Below are positions 1-7,399 of a stretch of DNA of 40,257 nucleotides, one piece after another. The DNA is from Caulobacter sp. (lineage in GTDB: Bacteria; Pseudomonadota; Alphaproteobacteria; Caulobacterales; Caulobacteraceae), in assembly GCA_028291265.1 (NCBI GenBank), contig JAQGIK010000027.1, forward strand, positions 1 to 40,257, given 5' to 3'. Numbering within the stretch: the stretch's first letter is position 1; each line of letters begins with the position of its first letter. The position numbers and the translations under genes are program-made. The notes beneath the pieces are model-generated. The model ran no database searches, had not been told where the DNA came from, and saw nothing but the letters and a program-made list of their open reading frames with translations.

Positions 1-1
1 G

Positions 2-115
2 CCCGTCCCCGTCCCCGAGCCCGTCGCCAAGCCCGCCGCCCCGCCGCCGCCGGCCGCCAAACGCCCGCCTGCCGACCCCGACGCGCCGCAGTCGACCCGC
101 GACTCTGGTGGTTGA
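2..115 (+). CDS. C-terminal end of an unrecognised Pro/Ala-rich protein (5' truncated)
   Basis: An open frame enters from the left edge and ends at a TGA at 113-115. The visible 37 residues are a low-complexity tail of proline, alanine, valine and lysine ending in DSGG. No domain lies inside the window, so the function cannot be given. The tail overlaps the alternative GTG start (108) of the next gene and ends 19 bases before its preferred ATG, so the two genes are probably co-transcribed. Other frames here are equally free of stops because of base composition, so the call is tentative. Confidence 0.45.
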   Translation, partial: PVPVPEPVAKPAAPPPPAAKRPPADPDAPQSTRDSGG

Positions 116-134
116 GGCGGGGCGGCCGCCAGCC

Positions 135-644
135 ATGCGCACCAAGGCTGAGCTGCTGGCCTTCCTCGAGGGCCTCGGCATCGCGCACCACACCCTCGAC
201 CACCCGGCCGTCTTCCGGGTCGGCGAGGGCGACGACTTCAAGGCCCACCTGCCCGGCGGCCACAGCAAGAACCTGTTCCTCAAGGATGCCAGGGACCGCC
301 TGTGGCTGATCTCGGCCCTCGGCGAGACGCAGATCGACCTCAAGCGCCTGCATCCGGTCATCGGCTCGGCCCGGCTGTCGTTCGGCTCGGCCGAGCTGAT
401 GGAACAGACCCTCGGCGTCACCCCCGGCTCGGTCACCGCCTTCGCCCTGGCCAATGATACGGGCCACAGGGTGACCTTCGTCCTCGACGCCGCTCTCGGG
501 CTGAGCGACCCGGTCAACTTCCACCCCCTGACCAACACCGCCACCACCGCCGTCAGCCAGGCCGACTTCCGCCGCTTCCTGGCGGCGCTCGGGCGGGAGC
601 CGATCATGGTGGATTTCACGACAATGGAGCGGGTAGCAGGCTAG
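135..644 (+). CDS. Ala-tRNA(Pro) deacylase, ProXp-ala / PrdX family
   Basis: This 169-residue protein is a single-domain relative of the prolyl-tRNA synthetase editing (INS/YbaK) domain. The family hydrolyses Ala-tRNA(Pro) made in error by ProRS, in trans in the cytoplasm. Visible family features are the HxxLDHPAVF segment near residues 18-27, the [11 protein letters not shown] block at 41-51 with the conserved lysine at 45, and the C-terminal [11 protein letters not shown] block. The ATG at 135 is preferred because the homologous N-terminus is MRTKAELL; a GTG at 108 would add nine residues and overlap the preceding stop. A free-standing copy implies that the organism's ProRS lacks its own editing domain, as is usual in alphaproteobacteria. 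A REP-like inverted repeat follows the stop. Confidence 0.88.
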   Translation: MRTKAELLAFLEGLGIAHHTLDHPAVFRVGEGDDFKAHLPGGHSKNLFLKDARDRLWLISALGETQIDLKRLHPVIGSARLSFGSAELMEQTLGVTPGSVTAFALANDTGHRVTFVLDAALGLSDPVNFHPLTNTATTAVSQADFRRFLAALGREPIMVDFTTMERVAG

Positions 645-657
645 CCCCCTCCTCAAA

Positions 658-782
658 TTCCGCTCACCCCGACGAAAGTCGGGGCCCAGTGTCCACTAGC
701 GGAACAGACTTGGCTCTGATCAGATCCGAACCCTTCTTGCCCCCTGCCGGCTGGGCCCCGACTTTCGTCGGGGTGAGCGGAA
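658..782. repeat. REP-like element: perfect 32-bp inverted repeat, each arm itself a hairpin
   Basis: Bases 658-689 and 751-782 are exact reverse complements over 32 bases, separated by 61 bases. Each arm contains its own smaller palindrome, CCCCGAC-GAAA-GTCGGGG, a 7-bp stem with a GAAA loop. The element fills much of the 238-base gap between the deacylase gene and cnoX and contains no credible gene. Two REP hairpins in opposite orientation are the layout called a BIME in other bacteria. It could act as a transcript-end stabiliser or a weak terminator, but no T-run follows either hairpin. Confidence 0.8.
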
Positions 783-882
783 ATGGGGGTCGAGGACTAG
801 ATCAAATCATCCCGATGTGCGTTGAACCGACGCGGCCGCGCGACCATGTTGCGGGCCAGACGTTGAATTCCACGGACCCTGC

Positions 883-1782
883 ATGACCCTCATCGGCGAA
901 ACCACCCCCGCCCCCACGGCGGCAGACCTGATCAAGGAAGGCTCCGACGCCGGCTTCATGGCCGACGTCATCGAGGCCTCGAAGATCCAGCCGGTCATCG
1001 TCGATTTCTGGGCCACCTGGTGCGGGCCCTGCAAGCAACTGACCCCGGTGCTGGAAAAGGTCGTCGCCTCGATGGGCGGGGCCGTGAAGCTGGTCAAGAT
1101 CGACGTCGACAAGAACCCCGCCTACGCCGGCCAGCTCAAGGTGCAGTCGATCCCGACAGTCTATGCCTTCGTCAATGGCCAGCCGGTCGACGGCTTCCAG
1201 GGCGCCCTGCCCGAAAGCCAGGTCCGCCAGTTCATCGAGCGCCAGGCCGGCCCGCCACCGGCCAGCGAGATCGACGAAGTCCTCGCCCTGGCCAGGGAAT
1301 CCATCGCTCTCGGCGACGTCGGCGGCGCCGCCCAGGCCTACGCCCAGGCCCTGCAGCTTGATCCTGCCAGTGTGAAGGCCATCGGCGGCCTGGCCCGCAT
1401 CTACGTCGGTCAGGGCGACCTGGAGCAGGCGGCCGAGATCGCCGCCCTCGCCCCGCCAGACGCCAAGGACCCCGACCTCGAGGCCGTCCGCGCCAGCCTG
1501 ACCCTGGCTGCCAATGCCCCCAGCGAAACCGCCCCGCTGGAAGCCGCTCTCCAGGCCGACCCGGGCGACCACCAGGCCCGCTTCGACCTCGCCGGCGCCT
1601 ATGCCGGCCAGGGCCGCCATGAGGAGGCCTCCGGCCTGCTGCTCGACATCATCGCCGCCGACAGGACCTGGAACGAGGAAGCGGCCCGCAAGCAGCTGCT
1701 GGTGGTCTTCGAGGCCGCGGGCCTTACATCCGATGTCACCAAGGCCGGCCGCCGGAGGCTGTCGTCCATCCTGTTCAGCTAG
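883..1782 (+). CDS. cnoX: CnoX/YbbN-type co-chaperone: thioredoxin domain plus TPR
   Basis: The 299-residue protein has a thioredoxin domain (about residues 15-125) with an intact WCGPC active site at 46-50. A helical TPR-like region follows, with repeats such as GGAAQAYAQALQLDPASVKA and a C-terminal block of the TPR_20 type. This is the CnoX (YbbN) architecture, a cytoplasmic chaperedoxin that protects proteins from oxidation and passes them to chaperones. E. coli CnoX has lost the catalytic cysteine pair; this one keeps both, so it should also work as a disulfide reductase. The stop lies 11 bases before the next ATG, so it probably forms an operon with the Lon-N-domain gene. Confidence 0.9.
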   Translation: MTLIGETTPAPTAADLIKEGSDAGFMADVIEASKIQPVIVDFWATWCGPCKQLTPVLEKVVASMGGAVKLVKIDVDKNPAYAGQLKVQSIPTVYAFVNGQPVDGFQGALPESQVRQFIERQAGPPPASEIDEVLALARESIALGDVGGAAQAYAQALQLDPASVKAIGGLARIYVGQGDLEQAAEIAALAPPDAKDPDLEAVRASLTLAANAPSETAPLEAALQADPGDHQARFDLAGAYAGQGRHEEASGLLLDIIAADRTWNEEAARKQLLVVFEAAGLTSDVTKAGRRRLSSILFS

Positions 1783-1793
1783 GAGGCCATGTC

Positions 1794-2447
1794 ATGGTCA
1801 CAGGCTACCGCAAGATCGACGACCTGCCCCAGGCCATACCGGTCTTCCCGCTCGACGGCGCGGTCATGCTGCCGGGCGGCCAGCTGCCGCTGAACATCTT
1901 CGAACCGCGCTACCTCAACATGTTCGACGACGCCATGGGCGGCGACCGGATGATCGGCATGATCCAGACCAAATCGGGCGGCGACCGCGAGCGTCCGGCC
2001 CTTTGCCCGGTCGGCACGGCCGGCCGGATCACCGCCTTCGCCGAGACCGGCGACGGCCGCTACCTGGTCACCCTGACCGGCGTCTGCCGCTTCCGGGTGC
2101 GCGAGGAACTGGGCGTCATGGCCCCCTATCGCCAGGCCCGCGCCGACTACCTGCCCTTCATCGGCGACCTGCAGCCACCGCCCGAATGCGCCATCCAGAA
2201 GATCGAGTTCCTCGACGCCCTGCGCGGCTATCTGGAGCCGCGCGGCCTCGCGGTCGATTGGGACGCGGCCGGCTCGGCCCCCTCCGAAAGCCTGATCGAC
2301 AGCCTGGCCATGGGCCTGCCCTTCGAGCCGGCCGAGAAACAGGCCCTGCTGGAAGCGGTCACCCACGCCGACCGCGCCGAAATTCTCATCGCTCTGTTGC
2401 GCATCGGCTCGGTGATCGGGGACGACGACGAACCTTCGATGCAGTAA
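1794..2447 (+). CDS. LON peptidase substrate-binding (N-terminal) domain protein
   Basis: The 217-residue protein matches the Lon N-terminal (LON_substr_bdg) domain and lacks the AAA and peptidase parts of Lon. Recognisable motifs are IPVFPLDGAVMLPGGQLPLNIFEPRY near residues 17-42 and RYLVTLTGVCRFRV in the middle. Free-standing copies of this domain are common in alphaproteobacteria and have no settled function. An AGGAGG Shine-Dalgarno sequence at 1781-1786 overlaps the cnoX stop and fixes the start at 1794. The Trm112-like gene starts nine bases after its stop. Confidence 0.88.
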   Translation: MVTGYRKIDDLPQAIPVFPLDGAVMLPGGQLPLNIFEPRYLNMFDDAMGGDRMIGMIQTKSGGDRERPALCPVGTAGRITAFAETGDGRYLVTLTGVCRFRVREELGVMAPYRQARADYLPFIGDLQPPPECAIQKIEFLDALRGYLEPRGLAVDWDAAGSAPSESLIDSLAMGLPFEPAEKQALLEAVTHADRAEILIALLRIGSVIGDDDEPSMQ

Positions 2448-2456
2448 GAAGCGCTT

Positions 2457-2651
2457 ATGACCGAAGCCCCGTCCCCCATTGATGTCGACCCGCGCCTGCT
2501 GGAGGCCCTGGTCTGTCCGGTTACCCACGGCGTCTTGGAGTATGACCGCGCCGCCGGGGAGTTGATCAGCAAGGGCGCCAAGCTGGCCTACCCGATCCGC
2601 GACGGCGTGCCGGTCATGCTGCCGGAAGAGGCGCGGGAACTGAGCGAGTGA
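2457..2651 (+). CDS. Trm112-like / UPF0434 (YcaR) family protein
   Basis: This 64-residue protein shows the family signature [18 protein letters not shown] followed by the [17 protein letters not shown] block. Trm112-type proteins activate methyltransferases in eukaryotes and archaea; the role of the bacterial short form is less clear. Only one cysteine is present, so the zinc site seen in some relatives is absent, which is common in the alphaproteobacterial subgroup. Its TGA overlaps the GTG of the next gene, suggesting translational coupling. Confidence 0.87.
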   Translation: MTEAPSPIDVDPRLLEALVCPVTHGVLEYDRAAGELISKGAKLAYPIRDGVPVMLPEEARELSE

Positions 2652-2935
2652 GCGAAGAGCCAACGCAAACGCGGGAGTCCTTGCTGGTTCCCGTCATTCG
2701 CGTCGGTCTTGGTTTTGCAGCTACCTTTTTGATCGTTATCGCCCTCAATGTCTGGGGCGAGCGCGCTTACCTGATCATTGAGCGCATCGTCGGCACGGTT
2801 GCGCCCAACCTGCCGGAAATGGTCGCTTTGGCCACGTGCTCCGTGATCGCCATGTTTTTCGGCTTGGCCTTCGCACTGGCGACCTATGCTGTGGCCACGC
2901 TTGTCGCCAGACTGTTTGGGCTGCCGCTCCGTTAG
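2648..2935 (+). CDS. Small two-helix membrane protein, unrecognised
   Basis: The 95-residue frame starts at a GTG that overlaps the preceding TGA (GTGA). It encodes a polar N-terminus and two hydrophobic segments, roughly residues 13-33 and 58-88, so an inner-membrane protein is predicted. I do not recognise a family. Base composition is visibly less GC-rich than the flanking genes, with T-ending codons unusual for this window, which may mean recent acquisition or relaxed selection. Its stop overlaps the stop of the convergent ubiH-type gene by four bases. The coupled start and clean hydrophobicity pattern support a real gene. Confidence 0.6.
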   Translation: MSEEPTQTRESLLVPVIRVGLGFAATFLIVIALNVWGERAYLIIERIVGTVAPNLPEMVALATCSVIAMFFGLAFALATYAVATLVARLFGLPLR

Positions 2936-4203
2936 AGCGCTTCACCCCGGAGCAGCCGCGGCAAATCCCCCACCGCGCCGCCGGCCTCGCGCATGAAGAA
3001 CCGCCGGGCCGGGGCGATCTGGTTGACCACCGCCAGCCCCAGGCCGCGCGCCGCCCGCAGCGGCGCGATGTCGTTGCTGAACAGCCGGGTGAAGACGTCG
3101 GTGGCCGCCGCCAGCATGACATTGTCGAACCGCCGCCAGGCCGCGTAGCGCTCCAGCACGCCCTCCGCCCCGATGTCCTCGCCGAGCCGCAGGGCCTCGA
3201 CCACCACCTGGGCCAGCGCCGCCGCGTCCTTGAGGCCGAGGTTCAGCCCCTGGCCGGCGATCGGATGCACCCCGTGCGCCGCGTCGCCGAGGATGGCCAC
3301 GCGGGGCGCGCTCATCTGCTCGGCCAGCGACAGGGCCAGCGGATAGACGAACACCGGCCCGGCCACCTTCGGCGCGCCGAGGAACTCGCCGAACCGCCGC
3401 TGCATATGGGCGTGGACGATCTCCGACCGTGCGCCGCGCAGGGCCTCGGCCTGGGCGGTCTTCTCGGTCCAGACCAGACTGGCCCGCTGGCCGGTCAGCG
3501 GCAGGATGGCGAACGGCCCGCCCGGCAGGAAATATTCGTGCGCCACCCCCTCGTGGTCGCGTTCCAGGTCGACGGTGGCGACGACGCCCGACTGGGCATA
3601 GGGCCAGCCGATGACGCCGATCCCGGCCTGCTGGCGAACGATCGAATTCTTGCCCTCGGCCCCGACCACCAGCGGGGCGGTCAGCACCCGGCCGTCGGAC
3701 AGCGTCACCCTGGCGGCGGCCGGCGTCACCTCCAGCGAAACGACCTTCATCGGCGCCAGCACCGTCAGCCTGTCCGAACGCTCCACGGCGGCCCCCAGAG
3801 CGGCCCGTATGCGGCGGTTCTCCAGCATGTAGCCGAGCGGCTCGCCGTCGCTGACGTCGCCGATCTCGGCGGAGTCGAAGCGCAGGAAGGCCGACCCCGG
3901 CCGGGCGGCGGCGGCGCCCGGGCTGGTCCCGTCGGTGACCAGGATCTGCTCGATCCGCTGGGCGTGCGGCTCCAGTTCCCCGCCGGCCCCCAGCGCCTTC
4001 CACTGCCGGAAGCTGGCGTAGGCGATGGCCGACGACCGCCCGTCGAAGGTCGGCGCCAGCTGGGCGTCGAACGGCGCCGGATCGACGAGGATGGCCGTCA
4101 GCCCGGCGCTGGCCAGCGCCAGGCCGAGGGTAGCGCCGGCCATCCCGGCCCCGGCGATGATGACGTCGGCGTCCATGGGGGCGTCGAAAGCGGTGTCGGT
4201 CAT
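2932..4203 (-). CDS. UbiH/UbiF/VisC-family FAD-dependent hydroxylase (ubiquinone biosynthesis type)
   Basis: The 423-residue protein is a class A flavin monooxygenase. It has the dinucleotide motif GAGMAG at 18-23, a DG-type motif GAEGKNS at 181-187, and the FAD-binding GDAAHGVHPIAGQGLNLGLKDA block from 306. These are typical of UbiH, UbiF and UbiL hydroxylases, which add hydroxyl groups to the ubiquinone ring at the inner membrane. Which ring position is modified cannot be read from sequence. I chose the ATG at 4203 because the longer frame to 4350 runs through a hairpin and repeat-rich leader with no family homology; ATG 4176 is a shorter alternative. Confidence 0.85.
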   Translation of the reverse strand: MTDTAFDAPMDADVIIAGAGMAGATLGLALASAGLTAILVDPAPFDAQLAPTFDGRSSAIAYASFRQWKALGAGGELEPHAQRIEQILVTDGTSPGAAAARPGSAFLRFDSAEIGDVSDGEPLGYMLENRRIRAALGAAVERSDRLTVLAPMKVVSLEVTPAAARVTLSDGRVLTAPLVVGAEGKNSIVRQQAGIGVIGWPYAQSGVVATVDLERDHEGVAHEYFLPGGPFAILPLTGQRASLVWTEKTAQAEALRGARSEIVHAHMQRRFGEFLGAPKVAGPVFVYPLALSLAEQMSAPRVAILGDAAHGVHPIAGQGLNLGLKDAAALAQVVVEALRLGEDIGAEGVLERYAAWRRFDNVMLAAATDVFTRLFSNDIAPLRAARGLGLAVVNQIAPARRFFMREAGGAVGDLPRLLRGEAL

Positions 4204-4258
4204 GGAAGGGGATATGTCCCCCAACATCCGCACCTGTCCAGCCGAACCGCGCACGGTT

Positions 4259-4285
4259 CCTCCCTCCCCATAAAGGGAAGGGAGG
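4259..4285. repeat. Imperfect hairpin in the ubiH-type leader
   Basis: CCTCCCT at 4259-4265 pairs with AGGGAGG at 4279-4285, extended by CCC/GGG after a one-base bulge, with an ATAAA loop. It lies 56 bases upstream of the ubiH-type start. It may be a small intergenic repeat or a leader structure; no T-run supports a terminator. Confidence 0.5.
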
Positions 4286-4343
4286 TCAGCGCTCACCTCG
4301 CCGCCGTGGGATAATGGTTTCGCCGCTTCGATAAGCGCCCGGC

Positions 4344-4420
4344 GCCTCAAACGCCGACTTCAAATCCGCCTCAAGCGGACTTCACCCAAACTTCAAATCG
4401 ACTTCAAACAAACTTCAAAC
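4344..4420. repeat. Helically phased array of an 11-bp repeat (consensus ACTTCAAAYNN)
   Basis: Copies of ACTTCAAA-like sequence begin at 4357, 4368 (degenerate), 4379, 4390, 4401 and 4412, exactly 11 bases apart. A further relative, GCCTCAAAC, lies at 4344, two bases out of phase. On the minus strand the unit reads TTTGAAGT plus three bases. The array sits in the 268-base gap upstream of the ubiH-type gene and downstream of the isoaspartyl peptidase gene, both on the minus strand. Eleven bases is close to one helical turn, so the copies face one side of the DNA, as in arrays of protein-binding sites. A simple slippage repeat is the alternative. Confidence 0.75.
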
Positions 4421-4471
4421 CCGCGCGGGGTCAACCCTTTGAAATCGTTCAACTCAGCCTGCAATCCGCCG

Positions 4472-5356
4472 CTACAGCGCAAACGCCGCCGAAACGATCT
4501 CTCCGTCCGGCGTCAAGGCCGCCCGCTTCATCCCCTGGGACACGTATGGCATCGCAATCGTCCCGTCCGCCGCCACGGCGATCAGCCCGCCATCGCCGCC
4601 CATGGCCGCGATCTCGGCCAGCACCGCATCGGCCGCCTCAGCCAGGCTCTGCTCGCCAAACCGCATCCGGTGCGCCACCTGCGCCGCCGCCGCCACCTTG
4701 ACGAAATACTCCCCCTGCCCGGTGCAGCTCACCGCCACCGTCCCGTCGGCCCAGCAGCCGGCCCCGATGATCGGCGTATCCCCGACCCGCCCCGGCATCT
4801 TGCCGAACACCCCGCCCGTCGAGGTGCAGGCCGCCAGCCGCCCCTGCTCGTCGCGCACCACGCAGCCCACCGTCCCGTGCGCCAGCGTTCCCGGCGGATG
4901 ATTGTCCTCGAAGGTCCCGGCCCGGGTGAACCAGGCCTCCGGATCGACGATCCGCGCATAGCCCCGCGCCGCCGCGAGGCCCGCCGCCCCGCTCCCGGCC
5001 AGCATCACATGCTGCGTCCGCTCCAGCACCTCGCGGGCCACGGCGATCGGGCTCTCGAACCCCTCCAGCGCCGCCACCGCCCCACAGCGCAGCAAGGCCC
5101 CGTCCATGATCGCTGCGTCCAGCTCATAGACCCCGTCGGTGTTCGGCGACGCCCCGCGCCCGGCCACGTACAGCCCCGAAACCTCCAGCGCCCGGGTGAT
5201 CTTCTCGGCCACGTCCAGCGCGCTCATCCCGGCCCGCAGCATGTCGCGCCCGGCCTCGACCTGGCCGCGCATGTGGGCCACTTCCCTGTCGTAGTCGCGC
5301 CCGGCTTTCGCGCCGGCGCCGCCATGCAGAACGAGACTCAAACATTTGTTCGCCAT
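4472..5356 (-). CDS. Isoaspartyl peptidase / L-asparaginase (Ntn hydrolase)
   Basis: The 294-residue protein belongs to the plant-type asparaginase family, made as a precursor that cleaves itself before a catalytic threonine. The N-terminal LHGGAGA motif is at residues 10-16. The cleavage site is HG|TVG with Thr162 as the new N-terminal nucleophile, and CTSTGG follows about a dozen residues later. The family removes isoaspartyl residues from dipeptides and hydrolyses asparagine. A GGAGG ribosome site precedes the ATG. It diverges from the quinone oxidoreductase gene across a 78-base gap that must hold both promoters; I could not fix their positions. Confidence 0.88.
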   Translation of the reverse strand: MANKCLSLVLHGGAGAKAGRDYDREVAHMRGQVEAGRDMLRAGMSALDVAEKITRALEVSGLYVAGRGASPNTDGVYELDAAIMDGALLRCGAVAALEGFESPIAVAREVLERTQHVMLAGSGAAGLAAARGYARIVDPEAWFTRAGTFEDNHPPGTLAHGTVGCVVRDEQGRLAACTSTGGVFGKMPGRVGDTPIIGAGCWADGTVAVSCTGQGEYFVKVAAAAQVAHRMRFGEQSLAEAADAVLAEIAAMGGDGGLIAVAADGTIAMPYVSQGMKRAALTPDGEIVSAAFAL

Positions 5357-5434
5357 CGCGGGCCTCCGGCCTTATGAACGTTTCAACGGCGGCGATAGCC
5401 TCTGTCGCCTCAACAGAAAAGCGGGAGATTTGGC

Positions 5435-6433
5435 ATGAAGGCGGTGCTGAGCAAGGTCGTGGGCGGTCCGGAGACCCTGGTCGTCGAGGATGTCGCCGAA
5501 CCGACGGCCGGTCCGGGGCAGGTTCTGCTGTCGGTCAAGGCCTGCGGGGTCAACTACCCCGACGTCCTGATGATCCAGGACATGTACCAGTTCAAGCCGC
5601 CGCGGCCCTTCTCGCCGGGCGGTGAAGTGTCGGGCGTCGTCAAGTCGCTCGGCGAGGGCGTCACGGGCGTTAAGGTCGGCGACCGGGTGCTGGCCAGCAC
5701 CGGCAGCGGCGGCATGGCCGAGGTCGTGGCGCTTGACGCAACCCGCCTGACCCCCATCGCCGACGCCATGCCCTTCGACGAGGCGGCGGCCTTCATGATG
5801 ACCTACGGCACCAGCTGGTACGCCCTCAAGGACCGCGGGCGGCTGCAGCCCGGCGAGACCCTGCTGGTGCTCGGCGCGGCCGGCGGCGTCGGCCTGGCGG
5901 CCGTCGAGCTCGGCAAGGCCATGGGCGCCCGGGTGATCGCGGCGGCCTCGTCGCAGGAAAAGGTCGACCTGGCCATCCGGCACGGGGCCGAGTCCGGCGT
6001 CGTCTATCCGACCGGCCCCTTCGACAAGGACGGGGCCAAGGCGCTCGGCCAGCTGTTCAAGGACGCCTGCGGCCCCAAGGGCTGGGACGTGGCCTATGAC
6101 GCGGTCGGCGGCGACTATGCCGAGGCCACCATCCGCGCCGCCGGCTGGGGCGGCCGCTTCCTGGTCATCGGCTTCCCGGCCGGCATCCCCAAGGTGCCGC
6201 TGAACCTGACCCTGCTGAAGAGCTGCGACATCGTCGGCGTCTTCTGGGGCGCCGCCGTGGCCCGCGACCCCAAGGGCCACCAGGAGAACGTCAAACAGCT
6301 GATGGCCATGTACGCCGAGGGCAAGATCAAGCCCTACGTCTCCGAGCGCTTCAGCCTCGAGAAGGCCGGCGACGCCATCGCCCACCTGGCCGAGCGCAGG
6401 GCCATGGGCAAGGTGGTCGTGGTCACCGAGTAG
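5435..6433 (+). CDS. NADPH:quinone oxidoreductase, MDR (zinc-free) superfamily
   Basis: The 332-residue protein has the GroES-like N-terminal domain with the CGVNYPDVLMIQ motif (about 37-48) and the Rossmann motif GAAGGVG at 147-153. It lacks the structural-zinc cysteine cluster of alcohol dehydrogenases, which places it with the quinone oxidoreductase (QOR) branch. Members reduce quinones or unsaturated carbonyl compounds with NADPH in the cytoplasm; the natural substrate is unknown. A GGGAG sequence precedes the ATG. A strong hairpin separates it from the SDR gene downstream, so full co-transcription is uncertain. Confidence 0.87.
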   Translation: MKAVLSKVVGGPETLVVEDVAEPTAGPGQVLLSVKACGVNYPDVLMIQDMYQFKPPRPFSPGGEVSGVVKSLGEGVTGVKVGDRVLASTGSGGMAEVVALDATRLTPIADAMPFDEAAAFMMTYGTSWYALKDRGRLQPGETLLVLGAAGGVGLAAVELGKAMGARVIAAASSQEKVDLAIRHGAESGVVYPTGPFDKDGAKALGQLFKDACGPKGWDVAYDAVGGDYAEATIRAAGWGGRFLVIGFPAGIPKVPLNLTLLKSCDIVGVFWGAAVARDPKGHQENVKQLMAMYAEGKIKPYVSERFSLEKAGDAIAHLAERRAMGKVVVVTE

Positions 6434-6442
6434 GAACCCAAA

Positions 6443-6470
6443 GGCCTGCCCGGCTCGATCCGGGCGGGCC
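6443..6470 (+). terminator. Hairpin between the quinone oxidoreductase and SDR genes
   Basis: GGCCTGCCCGG at 6443-6453 pairs with CCGGGCGGGCC at 6460-6470 (one G-T pair) around a six-base loop. It starts nine bases after the oxidoreductase stop. No T-run follows, only CAATAAT, so it may be an intrinsic terminator of a weak kind or a processing or stability hairpin. Confidence 0.5.
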
Positions 6471-6501
6471 CAATAATCAAAGAGATCGGGAAGGACGAAG
6501 C

Positions 6502-7389
6502 ATGGCCGGAAGGCTTGAGGGAAAGGTCGCCATCATCACCGGCGGCGCATCGGGGATCGGACTGGGCGCGGTCGAGCTGTTCGTGGCCGAGGGCGCGCGC
6601 GTCATTGCCGCCGACCTGCAGGACGAGAAGGGGGCGATGCTGGAAAAACGCTTCCCCGACACCGTCCGCTACGTCCACTGCGACGTGACCAATGAGGCCG
6701 ATGTCGCCAAGGCCGTCGGCCTGGCCGACAGAGACTTCGGCGGCCTCGACATCCTGTTCAACAACGCCGGCCACGGCGGCACGACCACCGGCGTCGCCGA
6801 CATGGACGCGGCCGGCTGGGACGCCACCTTCGCCCTGCTGGTCAAGGGCCCGATGCTGGGCATGAAGCACGCGCTGCCGCTGATGCAGAAGCGCGGCGGC
6901 GGCAGCGTCATCAACACCGCCTCCATCGCCGGCCTGCAGGCCGGCTTCGGCCCCATCGCCTACAGCGCCGCCAAATGCGCCGTCATCCACATGAGCCGCT
7001 GCGCCGCCGCCGAGCTCAGCCCGCAGAAGATCCGCGTCAACGCCATCTGCCCGGGCCTGATCGCCACCTCCATCTTCGGGGCCAGCATGGGCCTGCCCCG
7101 CGAGGTCGCCGACCAGATGGCCGCCCAGGTCGCCGAGATCGGCCACAAGGTGCAGCCCTACCCGAAGTCGGGCGCGCCGGACGACATCGCCCGCGCCGCC
7201 CTCTACCTGGCCAGCGATGACAGCGTCTTCGTCACCGGCACCCACCTCGTCGTCGACGGCGGCATCACCATCGGCGGCCGCGGCAGCTGGGACCCCAACG
7301 CCGTCTCCCCGATCCTCGAAGCCCTCGGCATCACCGCCGAACAGGCTGGGCAGATGCGCGCCGCCATGCAGGCCCAGCAGGCCGGCTAG
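6502..7389 (+). CDS. Short-chain dehydrogenase/reductase (SDR, classical)
   Basis: The 295-residue protein carries the classical SDR signature: cofactor motif TGGASGIG at 13-20, NNAG at 87-90, catalytic Ser141, Tyr154 and Lys158 (YSAAK). An aspartate at the end of the second strand (AADLQ, about residue 38) favours NAD over NADP. The C-terminal tail of about 40 residues after the usual VVDGG ending is longer than in most FabG-like enzymes. An AAGGA ribosome site lies near 6491. It is followed after ten bases by the oxygenase gene, so the two are probably in one operon. The substrate cannot be named. Confidence 0.87.
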   Translation: MAGRLEGKVAIITGGASGIGLGAVELFVAEGARVIAADLQDEKGAMLEKRFPDTVRYVHCDVTNEADVAKAVGLADRDFGGLDILFNNAGHGGTTTGVADMDAAGWDATFALLVKGPMLGMKHALPLMQKRGGGSVINTASIAGLQAGFGPIAYSAAKCAVIHMSRCAAAELSPQKIRVNAICPGLIATSIFGASMGLPREVADQMAAQVAEIGHKVQPYPKSGAPDDIARAALYLASDDSVFVTGTHLVVDGGITIGGRGSWDPNAVSPILEALGITAEQAGQMRAAMQAQQAG

Positions 7390-7399
7390 GGAGTCTTTC

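Noticed and set aside
4344..4420. The 11-bp array as a CRISPR array
   Set aside because: The unit and spacing are far too short, there are no unique spacers of 30 bases, and no cas gene is near.
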